Positions 1 to 7,766 of a stretch of DNA of 17,276 bases are shown here, one piece after another. Source of the DNA: Candidatus Fermentibacterota bacterium (GTDB taxonomy: Bacteria; Fermentibacterota; Fermentibacteria; Fermentibacterales; JCC-6); contig JAUWJE010000006.1 of assembly GCA_030607835.1 (NCBI GenBank), positions 1 through 17,276 on the forward strand, written 5' to 3'. Position numbers and translations under genes: made by a program. The notes below the pieces were generated by a model. It was not told the origin of the DNA and searched no databases. It saw only the letters and a list, made by a program, of their open reading frames with translations. The number at the start of each line of letters is the position of its first letter. Within the stretch, counting starts at the first letter, position 1.

Positions 1-8
1 ACTTGACA

Positions 9-2207
9 TCAAAGGTAGACATAGAGACCTGCGGGAAGAGTTTCAGTGTTCCACTGAGCGGTGGGGCTACCCTGAAGCATTTCACCGTCGTTCAGAACAT
101 GAACGATCCTTCCGGAGAGGTCATAGACGCTGAGTGTCATCGGACCGTTGTTGGGAAGACTGAATGTGATTATTACGTTGCCCACCGCTGGATTAACCGA
201 GGGGGGGTTCAGAGAGAACGGGAATGCTGAATGTCCATGTCCAATGCCTGTTGTCTCCCACTGGATGGTGGTGCTTACAGTTGAGGAGTAACCGAACTCC
301 GGGCTGACGGCTTCTACCAAGATGGTTGTCACCGCTTCTGAGAGGGGTCTTGTAACCACAGGCACGAAGCAGGCGATGTTTGGGGTTGCCCAGAGTATGG
401 TTCTGGTTCCATCGTTGTTCTCCCGGTACACATTATAGGTGTACACTTCAGAGGGTGAATGATCCCAGCGAAGCCTGATTGTGCCTGTGGTGTCATTCAC
501 CTGACTGAACTGCTCCACATACAGACCTGAAGATGGGGCGGGGACATCAACTGGACCTCTGACAATCCCCATTCTTCCGATGATAGCTATGTAGTCGGAT
601 ATGGGTGTTGAACTTGTGAAATTGATACCAGTCACGGCGACACTTGATCCAGCATAGCTTCCTAGGGAATACTTGAACAGGTTCCAGCCAGCCTGGGTGG
701 CATTATCTACATCAGCAAAGTAATAGTTATCCGGATCGGATGTGAGGGAAATGGCAGCCTGCATTCCGGAAGGCTGGCCTGCGGATTCAGCATACCAGGC
801 CAGGTGAAGGGTGTCTGTGGACGCTATCTCCGCGTCAGCTTTGTAGAGGTAGAGCATTGTCTCGTTCGAAATATTCAGATCTCCGGAAACCTTCAGGCAA
901 TTACCGCCATAGTAGGCATGCTCCCAGTCCATCTCGGGGTAAAGGGGCGTTCCAGGGCTTTCCGCGATCCACCTCCAGGTAGGAAGTACATCCTGCTGGC
1001 TGCGGTTATGCCACTCAAGCTCTGAAAGGATTTCTCCGTCGATTGCATATAAATAACCCTGACCGGTATTGAAATTGGTTACGAAGGGGATTGAAGTGAT
1101 TGGAGTTCTTGCAGCGAAGTAACAAGCCAATCCCTTCCAGGGGTGCGTTGTATCTGTGTTGGAGGGGTCGCGGTTGGCTCCGCACCAGAATCTGTTTGCT
1201 CTGGTGTAGAATGCCGGGTGACTGGAAGCATTGCTGTAGGTCCAGTTGGGGCAATAGAAACACACAGCCGTCACATGATCCCCACCCTCTGGGAAAAGAG
1301 CATCCCAGTTGACCGCTGTATTGTATCCGCTTGCCTGTACATCAATCCCGGCATAGAGCTCGTAGGGACTTCTACCCAGGGATACTGCCAAATCAGAGGA
1401 ATTCTGCAGCCCTGTGGCATTCCACCAGAAGTTGAGGAACATCCAGTCAGAAACCACCTGTCCTTCATACTGGAAGAACCAGTCATTGTTTGTGGTGAGG
1501 GCGTTCTGCCAGCTGATGCCTCCGGATTCGGTCATTGCATCATACCACTGGATCTCAAGGTCGGAATTTTCCTGAATGTACAGCATGAAGTCACGCATGT
1601 CCTCAGCGAGTTGGACGTTACCCCCTGCTGTCTCCTGGTTGATGAACCAGCCGTCAAACCCGTAATACTCTGTCATCTCTATCAGTTTGTCGGCCACCGG
1701 GAAAGTGGCTCCATCCTTCTGCACCAGGTCCCAGACCCACTCTATCTGTCCCCCGTAGGCGGCGGGAGGAAGAAAGATCGTTCCATACACCGGTACCCCG
1801 TTCCGGTGACCTGCATCTATTACTCCGGGATTTGGAGCCAGTATGAGCCCCTCACCGGCACTGCCACCCCAGAAGGTAAGGTGATCCACATACTGCCAGT
1901 AGTTGAAGGCGTACACATCAATGCCAGGTCCGCCCTGGGACGGGTTGTTGCTTGTGGAGGGATTCATGATGCTGAGAGTACTCACTCCTCCCTGATCGGT
2001 AGTGGCGTGAATATTGCACTGCGTATCACCGTAGGTTCTGGTGGCCAGTTCAATTCCACTTCTGTTGTAGGGTGCGTCTTCATCACCAGCAGGTGACCAG
2101 GTCAGAAGTTCATTCGGGAACCAGTATGAAGCGAAGGGTTGCCCAGGCAGCTCCTGAGCGAATCCGATTCCAACCCCGACAATCATTAATAGTGATACTA
2201 TTTTCAT
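9..2207 (-). CDS. Secreted GH85 endo-beta-N-acetylglucosaminidase with C-terminal secretion tail
   Basis: Family GH85 enzymes cut the chitobiose core (GlcNAc-beta-1,4-GlcNAc) of N-linked glycans with a substrate-assisted retaining mechanism. The 732-residue product has a signal peptide (about residues 1-17, ending GIGFAQ). The GH85 barrel spans roughly 20-390. It contains DAGHRNGVPVYGTIF at 131-145, GFDGWFINQET at 183-193 with the catalytic pair N190 and E192, and the WYDAMT...ISWQNAL block near 221-237; all are family hallmarks. A beta-sandwich, carbohydrate-binding-like region (about 410-560), an Fn3-like domain (about 565-655) and a Por-secretion-tail-like domain (about 660-732) follow. 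The tail stops abruptly after AGLYVYL at a TGA, lacking the last strand usual in the family, so a frameshift or early stop is possible. The ATG start has a strong AGGAGG site 11 bases upstream. The product is probably exported and surface-bound or secreted. The GH85 assignment is very secure; the domain borders are approximate. Confidence 0.93.
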   Translation of the reverse strand: MKIVSLLMIVGVGIGFAQELPGQPFASYWFPNELLTWSPAGDEDAPYNRSGIELATRTYGDTQCNIHATTDQGGVSTLSIMNPSTSNNPSQGGPGIDVYAFNYWQYVDHLTFWGGSAGEGLILAPNPGVIDAGHRNGVPVYGTIFLPPAAYGGQIEWVWDLVQKDGATFPVADKLIEMTEYYGFDGWFINQETAGGNVQLAEDMRDFMLYIQENSDLEIQWYDAMTESGGISWQNALTTNNDWFFQYEGQVVSDWMFLNFWWNATGLQNSSDLAVSLGRSPYELYAGIDVQASGYNTAVNWDALFPEGGDHVTAVCFYCPNWTYSNASSHPAFYTRANRFWCGANRDPSNTDTTHPWKGLACYFAARTPITSIPFVTNFNTGQGYLYAIDGEILSELEWHNRSQQDVLPTWRWIAESPGTPLYPEMDWEHAYYGGNCLKVSGDLNISNETMLYLYKADAEIASTDTLHLAWYAESAGQPSGMQAAISLTSDPDNYYFADVDNATQAGWNLFKYSLGSYAGSSVAVTGINFTSSTPISDYIAIIGRMGIVRGPVDVPAPSSGLYVEQFSQVNDTTGTIRLRWDHSPSEVYTYNVYRENNDGTRTILWATPNIACFVPVVTRPLSEAVTTILVEAVSPEFGYSSTVSTTIQWETTGIGHGHSAFPFSLNPPSVNPAVGNVIITFSLPNNGPMTLSVYDLSGRIVHVLNDGEMLQGSPTAQWNTETLPAGLYVYL

Positions 2208-2215
2208 CTACTTGA

Positions 2216-2224
2216 GCCCCTCCT
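2216..2224 (-). promoter_or_regulatory. Strong ribosome binding site of the GH85 gene
   Basis: Read on the minus strand this is AGGAGGGGC, with AGGAGG 11 bases before the ATG at 2207. It is one of the best Shine-Dalgarno matches in the window and fixes the start of the GH85 gene. A small inverted repeat (TAACA-TTC-TGTTA, 2224-2236) lies directly upstream; it is too weak to call a terminator. Confidence 0.6.
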
Positions 2225-2251
2225 AACAGAATGTTAATAGAGCAATACTGA

Positions 2252-2404
2252 TCATGGCTGGCACAGGAGCACTAGACCGAAGCCGATGACATCCCATACC
2301 TGCCCTGCTTCTATTTCAAATGAGATCCTCATGCTGGAGTCTTCACCCGGCTGGAACATCACTCCTCCAATAAAGCTGAGAGAACCGTCTCCGAATATAT
2401 TCAA
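2252..2404 (-). CDS. Doubtful small ORF (about 50 residues) between cupin and GH85 genes
   Basis: A short reading frame fills most of the 193-base gap between the cupin and GH85 genes. From a TTG at 2404 it would encode about 50 residues, including MFQPGEDSSMRISFEIEAG, and end in a hydrophobic VIGFGLVLLCQP stretch. A second possible start is the ATG after GGAGGAGTG (near 2360), which has a Shine-Dalgarno-like sequence but very short spacing. The composition (alternating polar and hydrophobic residues, no rare-residue runs) looks coding, and could be the last strands of a larger beta-rich protein whose front has been lost. I recognise no family. It may be a remnant, a genuine small protein, or chance. 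Confidence 0.25.
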   Translation of the reverse strand: MNIFGDGSLSFIGGVMFQPGEDSSMRISFEIEAGQVWDVIGFGLVLLCQP

Positions 2405-2763
2405 CGGACTGTATCAGGACCTTCGTATCCCTCTTCCCTCCTGCTGCTCCAGCAGATAGCGACTGCGGTTGAATCCTTCTCGTTCGAGAAGATATGACTA
2501 ACTCCTGGATCAATTTTGAGGATATCCGCTTCGGAGAGAGTGTATTCCTCATCCTGATCGGGCATTCTTATGATGAGTTGCCCCGAAAGGACGATAACTT
2601 CCTCGTTTCTGCCAGGGTGTGTATGATTTCCTCGAAAATGTCCTGATTCAATTGAAAAGATGTGGCAGTTTGAGATTAAGGATGTCGATTGTAGATGTTC
2701 AAATGGGTTGATTACATAGCCACGCGGGTCAGCGTGATCGTCCAGTCTGGTTGTTTCACTCAT
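2401..2763 (-). CDS. Small single-domain cupin protein
   Basis: A 120-residue protein made of one cupin barrel. Both cupin motifs are complete. Motif 1 runs from G41 with H47, H49, E54 and G61 (GNHTHPGRNEEVIVLSG). Motif 2 has P86, G87, H90 and N94 (DPGVSHIFSN). The three His and one Glu form the usual divalent-metal site. The N-terminal part (DPRGYVINPFEHL) resembles cupins found near polysaccharide and sugar-nucleotide genes, but I cannot name a substrate. The ATG chosen at 2763 overlaps the uvrC stop by 8 bases (ATGAGTGA), suggesting translational coupling. An ATG two codons upstream (2769) is also possible. The same frame stays open to 2937, but that upstream part lies inside the uvrC coding region and is unlikely to be used. 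Binding, isomerase or sensory roles are all possible. Confidence 0.82.
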   Translation of the reverse strand: MSETTRLDDHADPRGYVINPFEHLQSTSLISNCHIFSIESGHFRGNHTHPGRNEEVIVLSGQLIIRMPDQDEEYTLSEADILKIDPGVSHIFSNEKDSTAVAICWSSRREEGYEGPDTVR

Positions 2764-4573
2764 CTGCATTCCGCTTCTTTCTATCGAGGTAACTTCGAAT
2801 CTGGAGCGCTCTTCTCTTCCCGACACCGGGGACTTCCATGATCTCTTCGATGGTGGCAGTATTGATCCTTGCGGCACTGCCGAAATAATTAAGAAGGCGA
2901 AGCCTTGTTGCCGAGCCGATGCCGGGGATATCATCAATTACTGAATGCAGGCTGCCTGTAGAACGTTTCTGCTGGTGGTAGTGAAGAACGAATCTGTGAG
3001 CCTCGTCTCTAACACTTCTGAGGAGAGATAAGGGAGTTGAATCCAGGGGAAGTCTGATTACTCTTTCGGAAATACCTTCAAGCAGCACCTCTTCCCTTTT
3101 AGCAATGGAGACAAAACGGATTTTCTCTGCCCACTCCTCCGCAGCTCGGACAGCTGCTCTGAGCTGAGTTATCCCCCCATCTATAAGAAAGATATCCGGA
3201 TACTCATCCTCCAGTTTCGATAGATACCTGTCAACAGCGGAGGCTATCATAGCCGGATCATCTCTTCCTTTTTCACGGGAGATGGCAAACCGTCTGTATC
3301 CTGATTTATCAGGATATCCTTTTCTGAAGCTGACAATTGCCGCGACAGGCCAGGAGCCCTGTATTGTAGAAGCGTCAAGACATACAATCCAGTTAGCGGG
3401 ACCTGGCAGATTGAATATGTCGGCAAGAGCCTCCAGAGCCGCTTCAGTGTTCTTTCTGCTTGCACCAGGGTGTTTCCATGATAGACGTACAAGGAAATGT
3501 TCCAGGTTTCTCCGGGTCAACTGAAGAACTTCTCTCTTCCCGCCACGTTCAGGAACGAATACTTTAACGGAACCCTTTCGTTTTTTCGAGAGCCATTCAG
3601 CAAGTGCCGCATGAGAATCGGGGATTTCCGGAACCAGTATTTCTCTTGGTATATCCTGTGTCTGCGAATAATATGCTCCCAGAAGTATTGAAATGCGTTC
3701 GGGAACCGGAGCAAGTTTCCATTTACTGTCGAAAGGCATTCTCACAACACCTGTAAAACGTCCTCCACGCATTCGCATGACAATTCCCCAGTTATCCTGA
3801 ACCGCTACAGTGTCTCTGCTTATCGAGTCTTGAATAGAATCGGGAGCGGGCCAGCCAAAGTTGTCCAGACGGGAAAGAAGATCTCGCAGTCTTCCGGCTT
3901 CTTCATAATCCGTTTCCTCTGACGCTCTGTTCATAAGTATCTCAATACGCTCTCGAGCCCATTCCCAGTCACCGCGAAGAATTTTGAGCATTTCATGAAC
4001 CGTCCTGCTGTATACTTCAGTTGTGACATTACCGGTACAAGGCGCAGGACAGCGGCCGATCTGCCCCATGAGGCACGGTCTTTCATTGGAGGGTGGAGTT
4101 TTCCCCCCACACCTTCTGAGAGGAAAGGTGTCAAGCAGGAATTCTTCAAGCTTTCTCAAATTTCTTGCATCAGGATAAGGACCGAATCGGGGTCTTCCTG
4201 AAGTGCTTTTCCGATCTCTTGTAATCTGCAATCGAGGATACTTCTCATCTGTCGTGATTTCAAGGTAAGGATACCTTCCGGAATCCCTGAGGCGGACATT
4301 GAGAGGCGGCTTCCGTATACGGATAAGTTCCGCTTCAAGAATAAGCGCATCCACTTCCGATCCGGTGATAGTCCATTCTACTGATACAGCTTTTTCTAGA
4401 AGGAGCGTATGGCGGGAATCCCCCTGGTTTGAGAGATGCCCCTGAAGCCTGTTTCTGAGGCTTTTCGCCTTCCCTATGTAGAGCACTCTTCCCTCGCCGT
4501 CCAGGAAGCTGTAAACACCTGGATGGCGCGGTGCTCCGGCTACCGATTCTCTAAGACTTTTTGATCCGGCCAC
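2756..4573 (-). CDS. uvrC: UvrABC excision nuclease subunit C
   Basis: UvrC makes both incisions around a DNA lesion after UvrA/UvrB recognition in nucleotide excision repair (cytoplasm). The 605-residue length is normal. The order of domains is complete. The GIY-YIG nuclease (3' incision) is at about 14-96, with GVYSFLDGEGRVLYIGKAKS. Four cysteines, C155, C167, C175 and C179, match the positions known to hold a [4Fe-4S] cluster in UvrC. The UVR motif that contacts UvrB lies at about 205-238. The RNase-H-like domain (5' incision) has D400, D465 (LIDGG) and H526 (DEAHRF). A tandem helix-hairpin-helix DNA-binding tail begins near 545. The usual DISH-type motif around the first Asp reads DAST here, a mild deviation. 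The ATG lies 23 bases inside the murJ 3' end and the stop overlaps the cupin start, so uvrC is embedded in an envelope-type operon. Confidence 0.97.
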   Translation of the reverse strand: MAGSKSLRESVAGAPRHPGVYSFLDGEGRVLYIGKAKSLRNRLQGHLSNQGDSRHTLLLEKAVSVEWTITGSEVDALILEAELIRIRKPPLNVRLRDSGRYPYLEITTDEKYPRLQITRDRKSTSGRPRFGPYPDARNLRKLEEFLLDTFPLRRCGGKTPPSNERPCLMGQIGRCPAPCTGNVTTEVYSRTVHEMLKILRGDWEWARERIEILMNRASEETDYEEAGRLRDLLSRLDNFGWPAPDSIQDSISRDTVAVQDNWGIVMRMRGGRFTGVVRMPFDSKWKLAPVPERISILLGAYYSQTQDIPREILVPEIPDSHAALAEWLSKKRKGSVKVFVPERGGKREVLQLTRRNLEHFLVRLSWKHPGASRKNTEAALEALADIFNLPGPANWIVCLDASTIQGSWPVAAIVSFRKGYPDKSGYRRFAISREKGRDDPAMIASAVDRYLSKLEDEYPDIFLIDGGITQLRAAVRAAEEWAEKIRFVSIAKREEVLLEGISERVIRLPLDSTPLSLLRSVRDEAHRFVLHYHQQKRSTGSLHSVIDDIPGIGSATRLRLLNYFGSAARINTATIEEIMEVPGVGKRRALQIRSYLDRKKRNADE

Positions 4574-5033
4574 GTCTCATCGCCAGGGAAAAAACTGATC
4601 TGGCATCTTTTCCGCCAATAATGACGAAAACTGCTAGAAAGACTGCCACTGCCCCAAGAGAAGTTCCGGAAATAGATAATATCCCTTTCAGTGTAGAAGT
4701 GGCTGATATAGAAATTACAGAAGGCGATAAAAGCCAGAGAAACAGCAGCGTAAGAATACCGGCGGGTATCATTGAGAGCCAGGCGAGTCTAGAGGATTGG
4801 ACAACAGGACCTAGTTTTCTTCTAAGCGCTATTCGGAGAATAATAAAATTGAGCATTGATGAGATACTCGTTGCGAGAGCGAGACCGGCCAGAGGACGTG
4901 CTATACCCGTTCTGATGAATGCAAGAGTGAGAACTATGTTGAGTATGATATTCAGGCCCATGCAGCTTATCGCGATTTTTACCGGTGTTTTTGTGTCTTT
5001 CATCGCGTAGAAGACCGGAGCAGTGATCTTCAC
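4551..5033 (-). CDS. murJ: MurJ lipid II flippase, C-terminal fragment (frameshifted)
   Basis: This 160-residue frame carries the last transmembrane segments of MurJ and begins KITAPVFYAMKDTKTPVK, which matches the family's conserved YAlkDtkTPvk block. The GTG at 5033 overlaps the TGA of the upstream fragment (GTGA). In family terms it is the direct continuation of the fragment at 5030-6205: its frame is open upstream to 5096 and reads YYSVGLLFYGAVK before the GTG, the expected MurJ sequence. Joined by restoring one base near 5067, the product would be about 551 residues, a plausible full-length MurJ. Alone, it lacks the substrate-binding arginines and would not be expected to work. Its last 23 bases overlap the start of uvrC. 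Confidence 0.85.
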   Translation of the reverse strand: MKITAPVFYAMKDTKTPVKIAISCMGLNIILNIVLTLAFIRTGIARPLAGLALATSISSMLNFIILRIALRRKLGPVVQSSRLAWLSMIPAGILTLLFLWLLSPSVISISATSTLKGILSISGTSLGAVAVFLAVFVIIGGKDARSVFSLAMRRGRIKKS

Positions 5034-6205
5034 GGCTCCATAGAACAGGAGTCCAACTGAATAGTAACCAGAGCGGCACTGGTCAATGCTGTGGATTCAG
5101 CTGTAAACGCTCCCCTGGCAAGAATAACATTTACAACAGGTTCGGCCAGAAACAGCAGGCAGAATGTAGCTGGAATCATCAAAGCCGCCAGTGCCAGCGT
5201 TGCTCTACCGAGGGTTTTGCCAGCGTCCTGAAGCTTACCGCTTGCGGTCTGTCTGCTGAGTGTAGGTAGAAGAGCGGTGGCAAGAGAAATCGCGAATACT
5301 CCCTGGGGGAACTGCATTATCCTGTTTCCATACGAAAGAGCAGCGATACTTCCAGGTTCCAACATTGATGCAATTATTTTGTCCACAATAATATTTACTT
5401 CTGCGGCAAGCAGCCCAACAAGTGCTGGAAATGCAAGCATTCCGACTTTTCTGACTTTAGGGTCTTTCCAGTTGAAGTCCGGCTTAAATCTGAATCCTCT
5501 TCTTCTGAGCGCCGGGAGCTGAATCAGTAGCTGGAATACCCCGCCGGCCATCACTCCAATTGAATATCCCCATACCGGCTGATCAGGGAAAAACCAGCGT
5601 GACAGAAGCAGGATTCCGGCAAGAGCAGAGAGGTTGAAAAAGATGGGAGCACTGGCTGGAGCCAGAAAATGCCTGTGCGCGTTGAGAATGCCCATGACAA
5701 CTGAAGCGCAGCCTACCATGAGAATGTAAGGAAACAGGAGGCGCAGTAGTCCTGTGGCAAGTTCGGATTTTCCGGGAACATCAGAGAATCCAGGAGCGAA
5801 TATTTTTATTATCAGTGGCGACGCCAGTATTCCCAAAAGAACGATTATCAGAAGAGCAGCGGCAACCAGTGACAATATTCTGCTTCCCAGCCGGAAAGCA
5901 TCCCGTTTACTGTCCTTCATCAGAATCTCGGTGTATGTGGGCACGAACGCAGCACTTGCAGTTGCTTCCCCGAACAGCCTTCTGAGAGTATTGGGAATTA
6001 TGAAAGCAAGTGTGAAAGCATCGGCAGCCATACCTGTACCAAGAATCGCAGCCTGTGCTATATCTCGGAATAATCCAAGTATGCGGCTAGTTACCGTAAG
6101 TCCGCCGAGCAGACCGGTTGCTCGCGCAATCCTGGAGGCTTCCTGCTGTGGTGTGCCAAGGTCCTGAAGGTTCTCTTCAAGTCCGTGTTTATCGAAAGAA
6201 CTCAT
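5030..6205 (-). CDS. murJ: MurJ lipid II flippase, N-terminal fragment (frameshifted)
   Basis: MurJ (MviN, MOP superfamily) flips the peptidoglycan precursor lipid II across the inner membrane. This 391-residue frame holds the N-terminal membrane segments. Landmarks shared with the E. coli protein are R41 and R47 (TSRILGLFRD), D62 (GMAADAF), R75/R76 and E80 (PNTLRRLFGEATASAAFVP), and the later block NRIMQFPQGVFAISLATALLPTLSR, here split by domains of the same helix set. About 20 extra residues precede the first helix. After L379 (ALTSAAL) the frame gives 12 unrelated residues and a TGA, while the true continuation runs in the next frame (fragment 4551-5033). The ATG lies 22 bases after the glycosyltransferase stop, with GAAAGGG upstream. 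MurJ is normally essential, so an assembly or base-calling error is the simplest explanation; real inactivation or coupled two-chain expression is less likely. Confidence 0.88.
   Translation of the reverse strand: MSSFDKHGLEENLQDLGTPQQEASRIARATGLLGGLTVTSRILGLFRDIAQAAILGTGMAADAFTLAFIIPNTLRRLFGEATASAAFVPTYTEILMKDSKRDAFRLGSRILSLVAAALLIIVLLGILASPLIIKIFAPGFSDVPGKSELATGLLRLLFPYILMVGCASVVMGILNAHRHFLAPASAPIFFNLSALAGILLLSRWFFPDQPVWGYSIGVMAGGVFQLLIQLPALRRRGFRFKPDFNWKDPKVRKVGMLAFPALVGLLAAEVNIIVDKIIASMLEPGSIAALSYGNRIMQFPQGVFAISLATALLPTLSRQTASGKLQDAGKTLGRATLALAALMIPATFCLLFLAEPVVNVILARGAFTAESTALTSAALVTIQLDSCSMEP
5064..5071 (-). other. Single-base frameshift point in murJ
   Basis: On the minus strand the codons for AAL end at 5069. 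From 5066 onward the MurJ-like sequence YYSVGLLFYGAVKIT is read in the -1 frame. One missing base between 5069 and 5066 (or one base read twice) explains the break. There is no slippery heptamer such as A-AAA-AAG at this spot. Both frames are open together only from 5096 to 5030. Confidence 0.8.
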
Positions 6206-6227
6206 TCAGAAGTTGACCCTTTCATGC

Positions 6228-7766
6228 TTATCGTATGTTTTCCGCATGCACAAGTATTGGTTCAAGCTGGTCTCTGAGCAACGGGTTCAGATTTACGGCT
6301 CTTCTTGCGGCCTGAACTGATTCATTGAATTTTCCATTTGTCCATAGCGAAACCGCATAGTTCTTCCACAAAGTGGGAGATTCAGGCGCAATATCAATTG
6401 CCCTCTCGAATTGTTTTAATCCTTCACCGGGATAACCGAGCAGTGAATAGGAAACCCCCCTGAGATTGTGATAATCAGCTCCATAGAATCCCCTGCTTTC
6501 AGCGTAATCCAATTCATCCAGAGCTCCGACTGGATTCCCTGACTCTATCATATATTCCGCTGCAAGTGTTGAAGTAAGTCCAGGTCGAACCATACCAGGG
6601 TAAGTTACAAATAGCGATATGAGGATAATTACCAGGGCTGCAAAGCCGGCATAACGGATATGTTTCCGGTCAGGATAAACGGATGCCGAAAGGAACCAGA
6701 AAGCGGGGATCGCGGTTAATCTGAATCTTGCGGAGGGGAAGAACACAAAGGCAGTTATCACTCCCGCGAGGATGATGGAAACAGCAAGATCATGCCAGAA
6801 GACTCTGTTCTTATCGAAACACCGCGCTGATCCAAGAGACATAGCAATCAGTGAAAGTGGCAGCATGAGAATCAGGAAGGTCTTTTTCAGTAACCAGCCC
6901 GTTTCAAGATTTCTGCCAGGTCCCGGAAGAGTGAAGAATGCAAGTATTTTCCGCACTCCCATTCCAGACCACGTAATCGGTGAGGATTTAATCGTGCTTA
7001 TAGCTCGCTGAAGGAATTCCGAATCTCCCCCGCTCCCTCTATCTCCCAGCGCAACCAGTTCCTCAAATTCAGTCCCTGGAGGTGTTGAAAGAAGCTGCCA
7101 ATCCGTTCCCAGCCAGATATTTTCAGCTCCGTTAACTGCAATTACCGGTCCGGCGCCTGCTGAAATGTTCAGGATGATTACAGGCAAAATTGCCATCACT
7201 GCACCAGCGGTAAATCTGCTCCATTCCCTCAGCCTGGATTGAAATGAGAAGAAAAACAGCACTGCTGGAATCAACAGGAGTTCTGCTCTGAAGAGTACGG
7301 CAGCTCCTGCGAGAAATCCGGCAAGCAGAAATTTCCTCCGCTTTGCGAGTAACATCGAAAAAGATAGAAAAGCCGCGGCTGGAACAGCCGGAAGAAACTG
7401 TATACCCGAAAGAATGAAGAAGGGGGACAATGCCAGTCCTGTACAGCAGATGTAGACCCATGAGCTTCTCTGCTTCCTGAATGCGAAAAGAAGCGCGATT
7501 GCGGGAAGGAGGGACAGAAGTGAAATCACCATCCGCGAATGCAAAGGATCCTCGGCTGCGTTCGTTATCATCGCCATTATGAACATGCCCGGCGGTCTGG
7601 AGAGACCGTCGGTTCCAGGGACAAAAGGAGAAATTGTGTATGTTTTTTCATCAACGTACAAGCCATTAAGCGGCAGAATGCTGTTAACGGATGTAAAAGT
7701 CCATACTCGGATACCAATAGCGGTCACTACCAGAATTATAAGGAATAGAGCCAGTGAAATTTTCAT
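6228..7766 (-). CDS. GT-C family membrane glycosyltransferase with C-terminal TPR repeats
   Basis: A 512-residue integral membrane protein. The first helix (residues 1-25) is followed by a short outer loop with an acidic pair D39-E40 in LYVDEKTY and then SRPPGMF (about 56-62). This layout is typical of GT-C enzymes of the PMT/ArnT type, which take sugars from polyprenyl-phosphate donors on the outer face of the inner membrane. Roughly ten hydrophobic helices continue to about residue 385. The last 120 residues are soluble and form about three TPR-like units (AAEYMIESGNPVGALDELD, YHNLRGVSYSLLGYPGEGL, LWKNYAVSLWTNGKFNESV), probably periplasmic and protein-binding. The ATG overlaps the previous gene's stop as TAATG. 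The acceptor is unknown; glycosylation of an exported protein or envelope glycan is likely. Confidence 0.78.
   Translation of the reverse strand: MKISLALFLIILVVTAIGIRVWTFTSVNSILPLNGLYVDEKTYTISPFVPGTDGLSRPPGMFIMAMITNAAEDPLHSRMVISLLSLLPAIALLFAFRKQRSSWVYICCTGLALSPFFILSGIQFLPAVPAAAFLSFSMLLAKRRKFLLAGFLAGAAVLFRAELLLIPAVLFFFSFQSRLREWSRFTAGAVMAILPVIILNISAGAGPVIAVNGAENIWLGTDWQLLSTPPGTEFEELVALGDRGSGGDSEFLQRAISTIKSSPITWSGMGVRKILAFFTLPGPGRNLETGWLLKKTFLILMLPLSLIAMSLGSARCFDKNRVFWHDLAVSIILAGVITAFVFFPSARFRLTAIPAFWFLSASVYPDRKHIRYAGFAALVIILISLFVTYPGMVRPGLTSTLAAEYMIESGNPVGALDELDYAESRGFYGADYHNLRGVSYSLLGYPGEGLKQFERAIDIAPESPTLWKNYAVSLWTNGKFNESVQAARRAVNLNPLLRDQLEPILVHAENIR

Noticed and set aside
1143..2096. Long plus-strand open frame of 317 codons
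   Set aside because: It lies wholly antisense to the GH85 catalytic region, whose protein motifs are unmistakable. Its translation is Cys/Val/Ile rich with no recognisable motif.
2224..2236. Inverted repeat TAACA-N3-TGTTA before the GH85 gene
   Set aside because: Arms of only five AT-rich bases and no T run; too weak for a terminator, and likely chance.
2764..2937. Upstream extension of the cupin frame (58 further codons)
   Set aside because: It runs through the uvrC helix-hairpin-helix coding region; cupin homology begins only near the ATG at 2763.
4561..5010. Plus-strand open frame of 149 codons
   Set aside because: Antisense to the MurJ C-terminal fragment; the opposite strand matches the MurJ family and this one matches nothing I know.
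5060..5075. Programmed ribosomal frameshifting as the cause of the murJ split
   Set aside because: No slippery heptamer is present at the switch point, and MurJ genes are not known to use frameshifting. A base deletion is simpler.
5754..6167. Plus-strand open frame of 137 codons
   Set aside because: Antisense to the MurJ N-terminal helices; a composition shadow of hydrophobic codons on the other strand.
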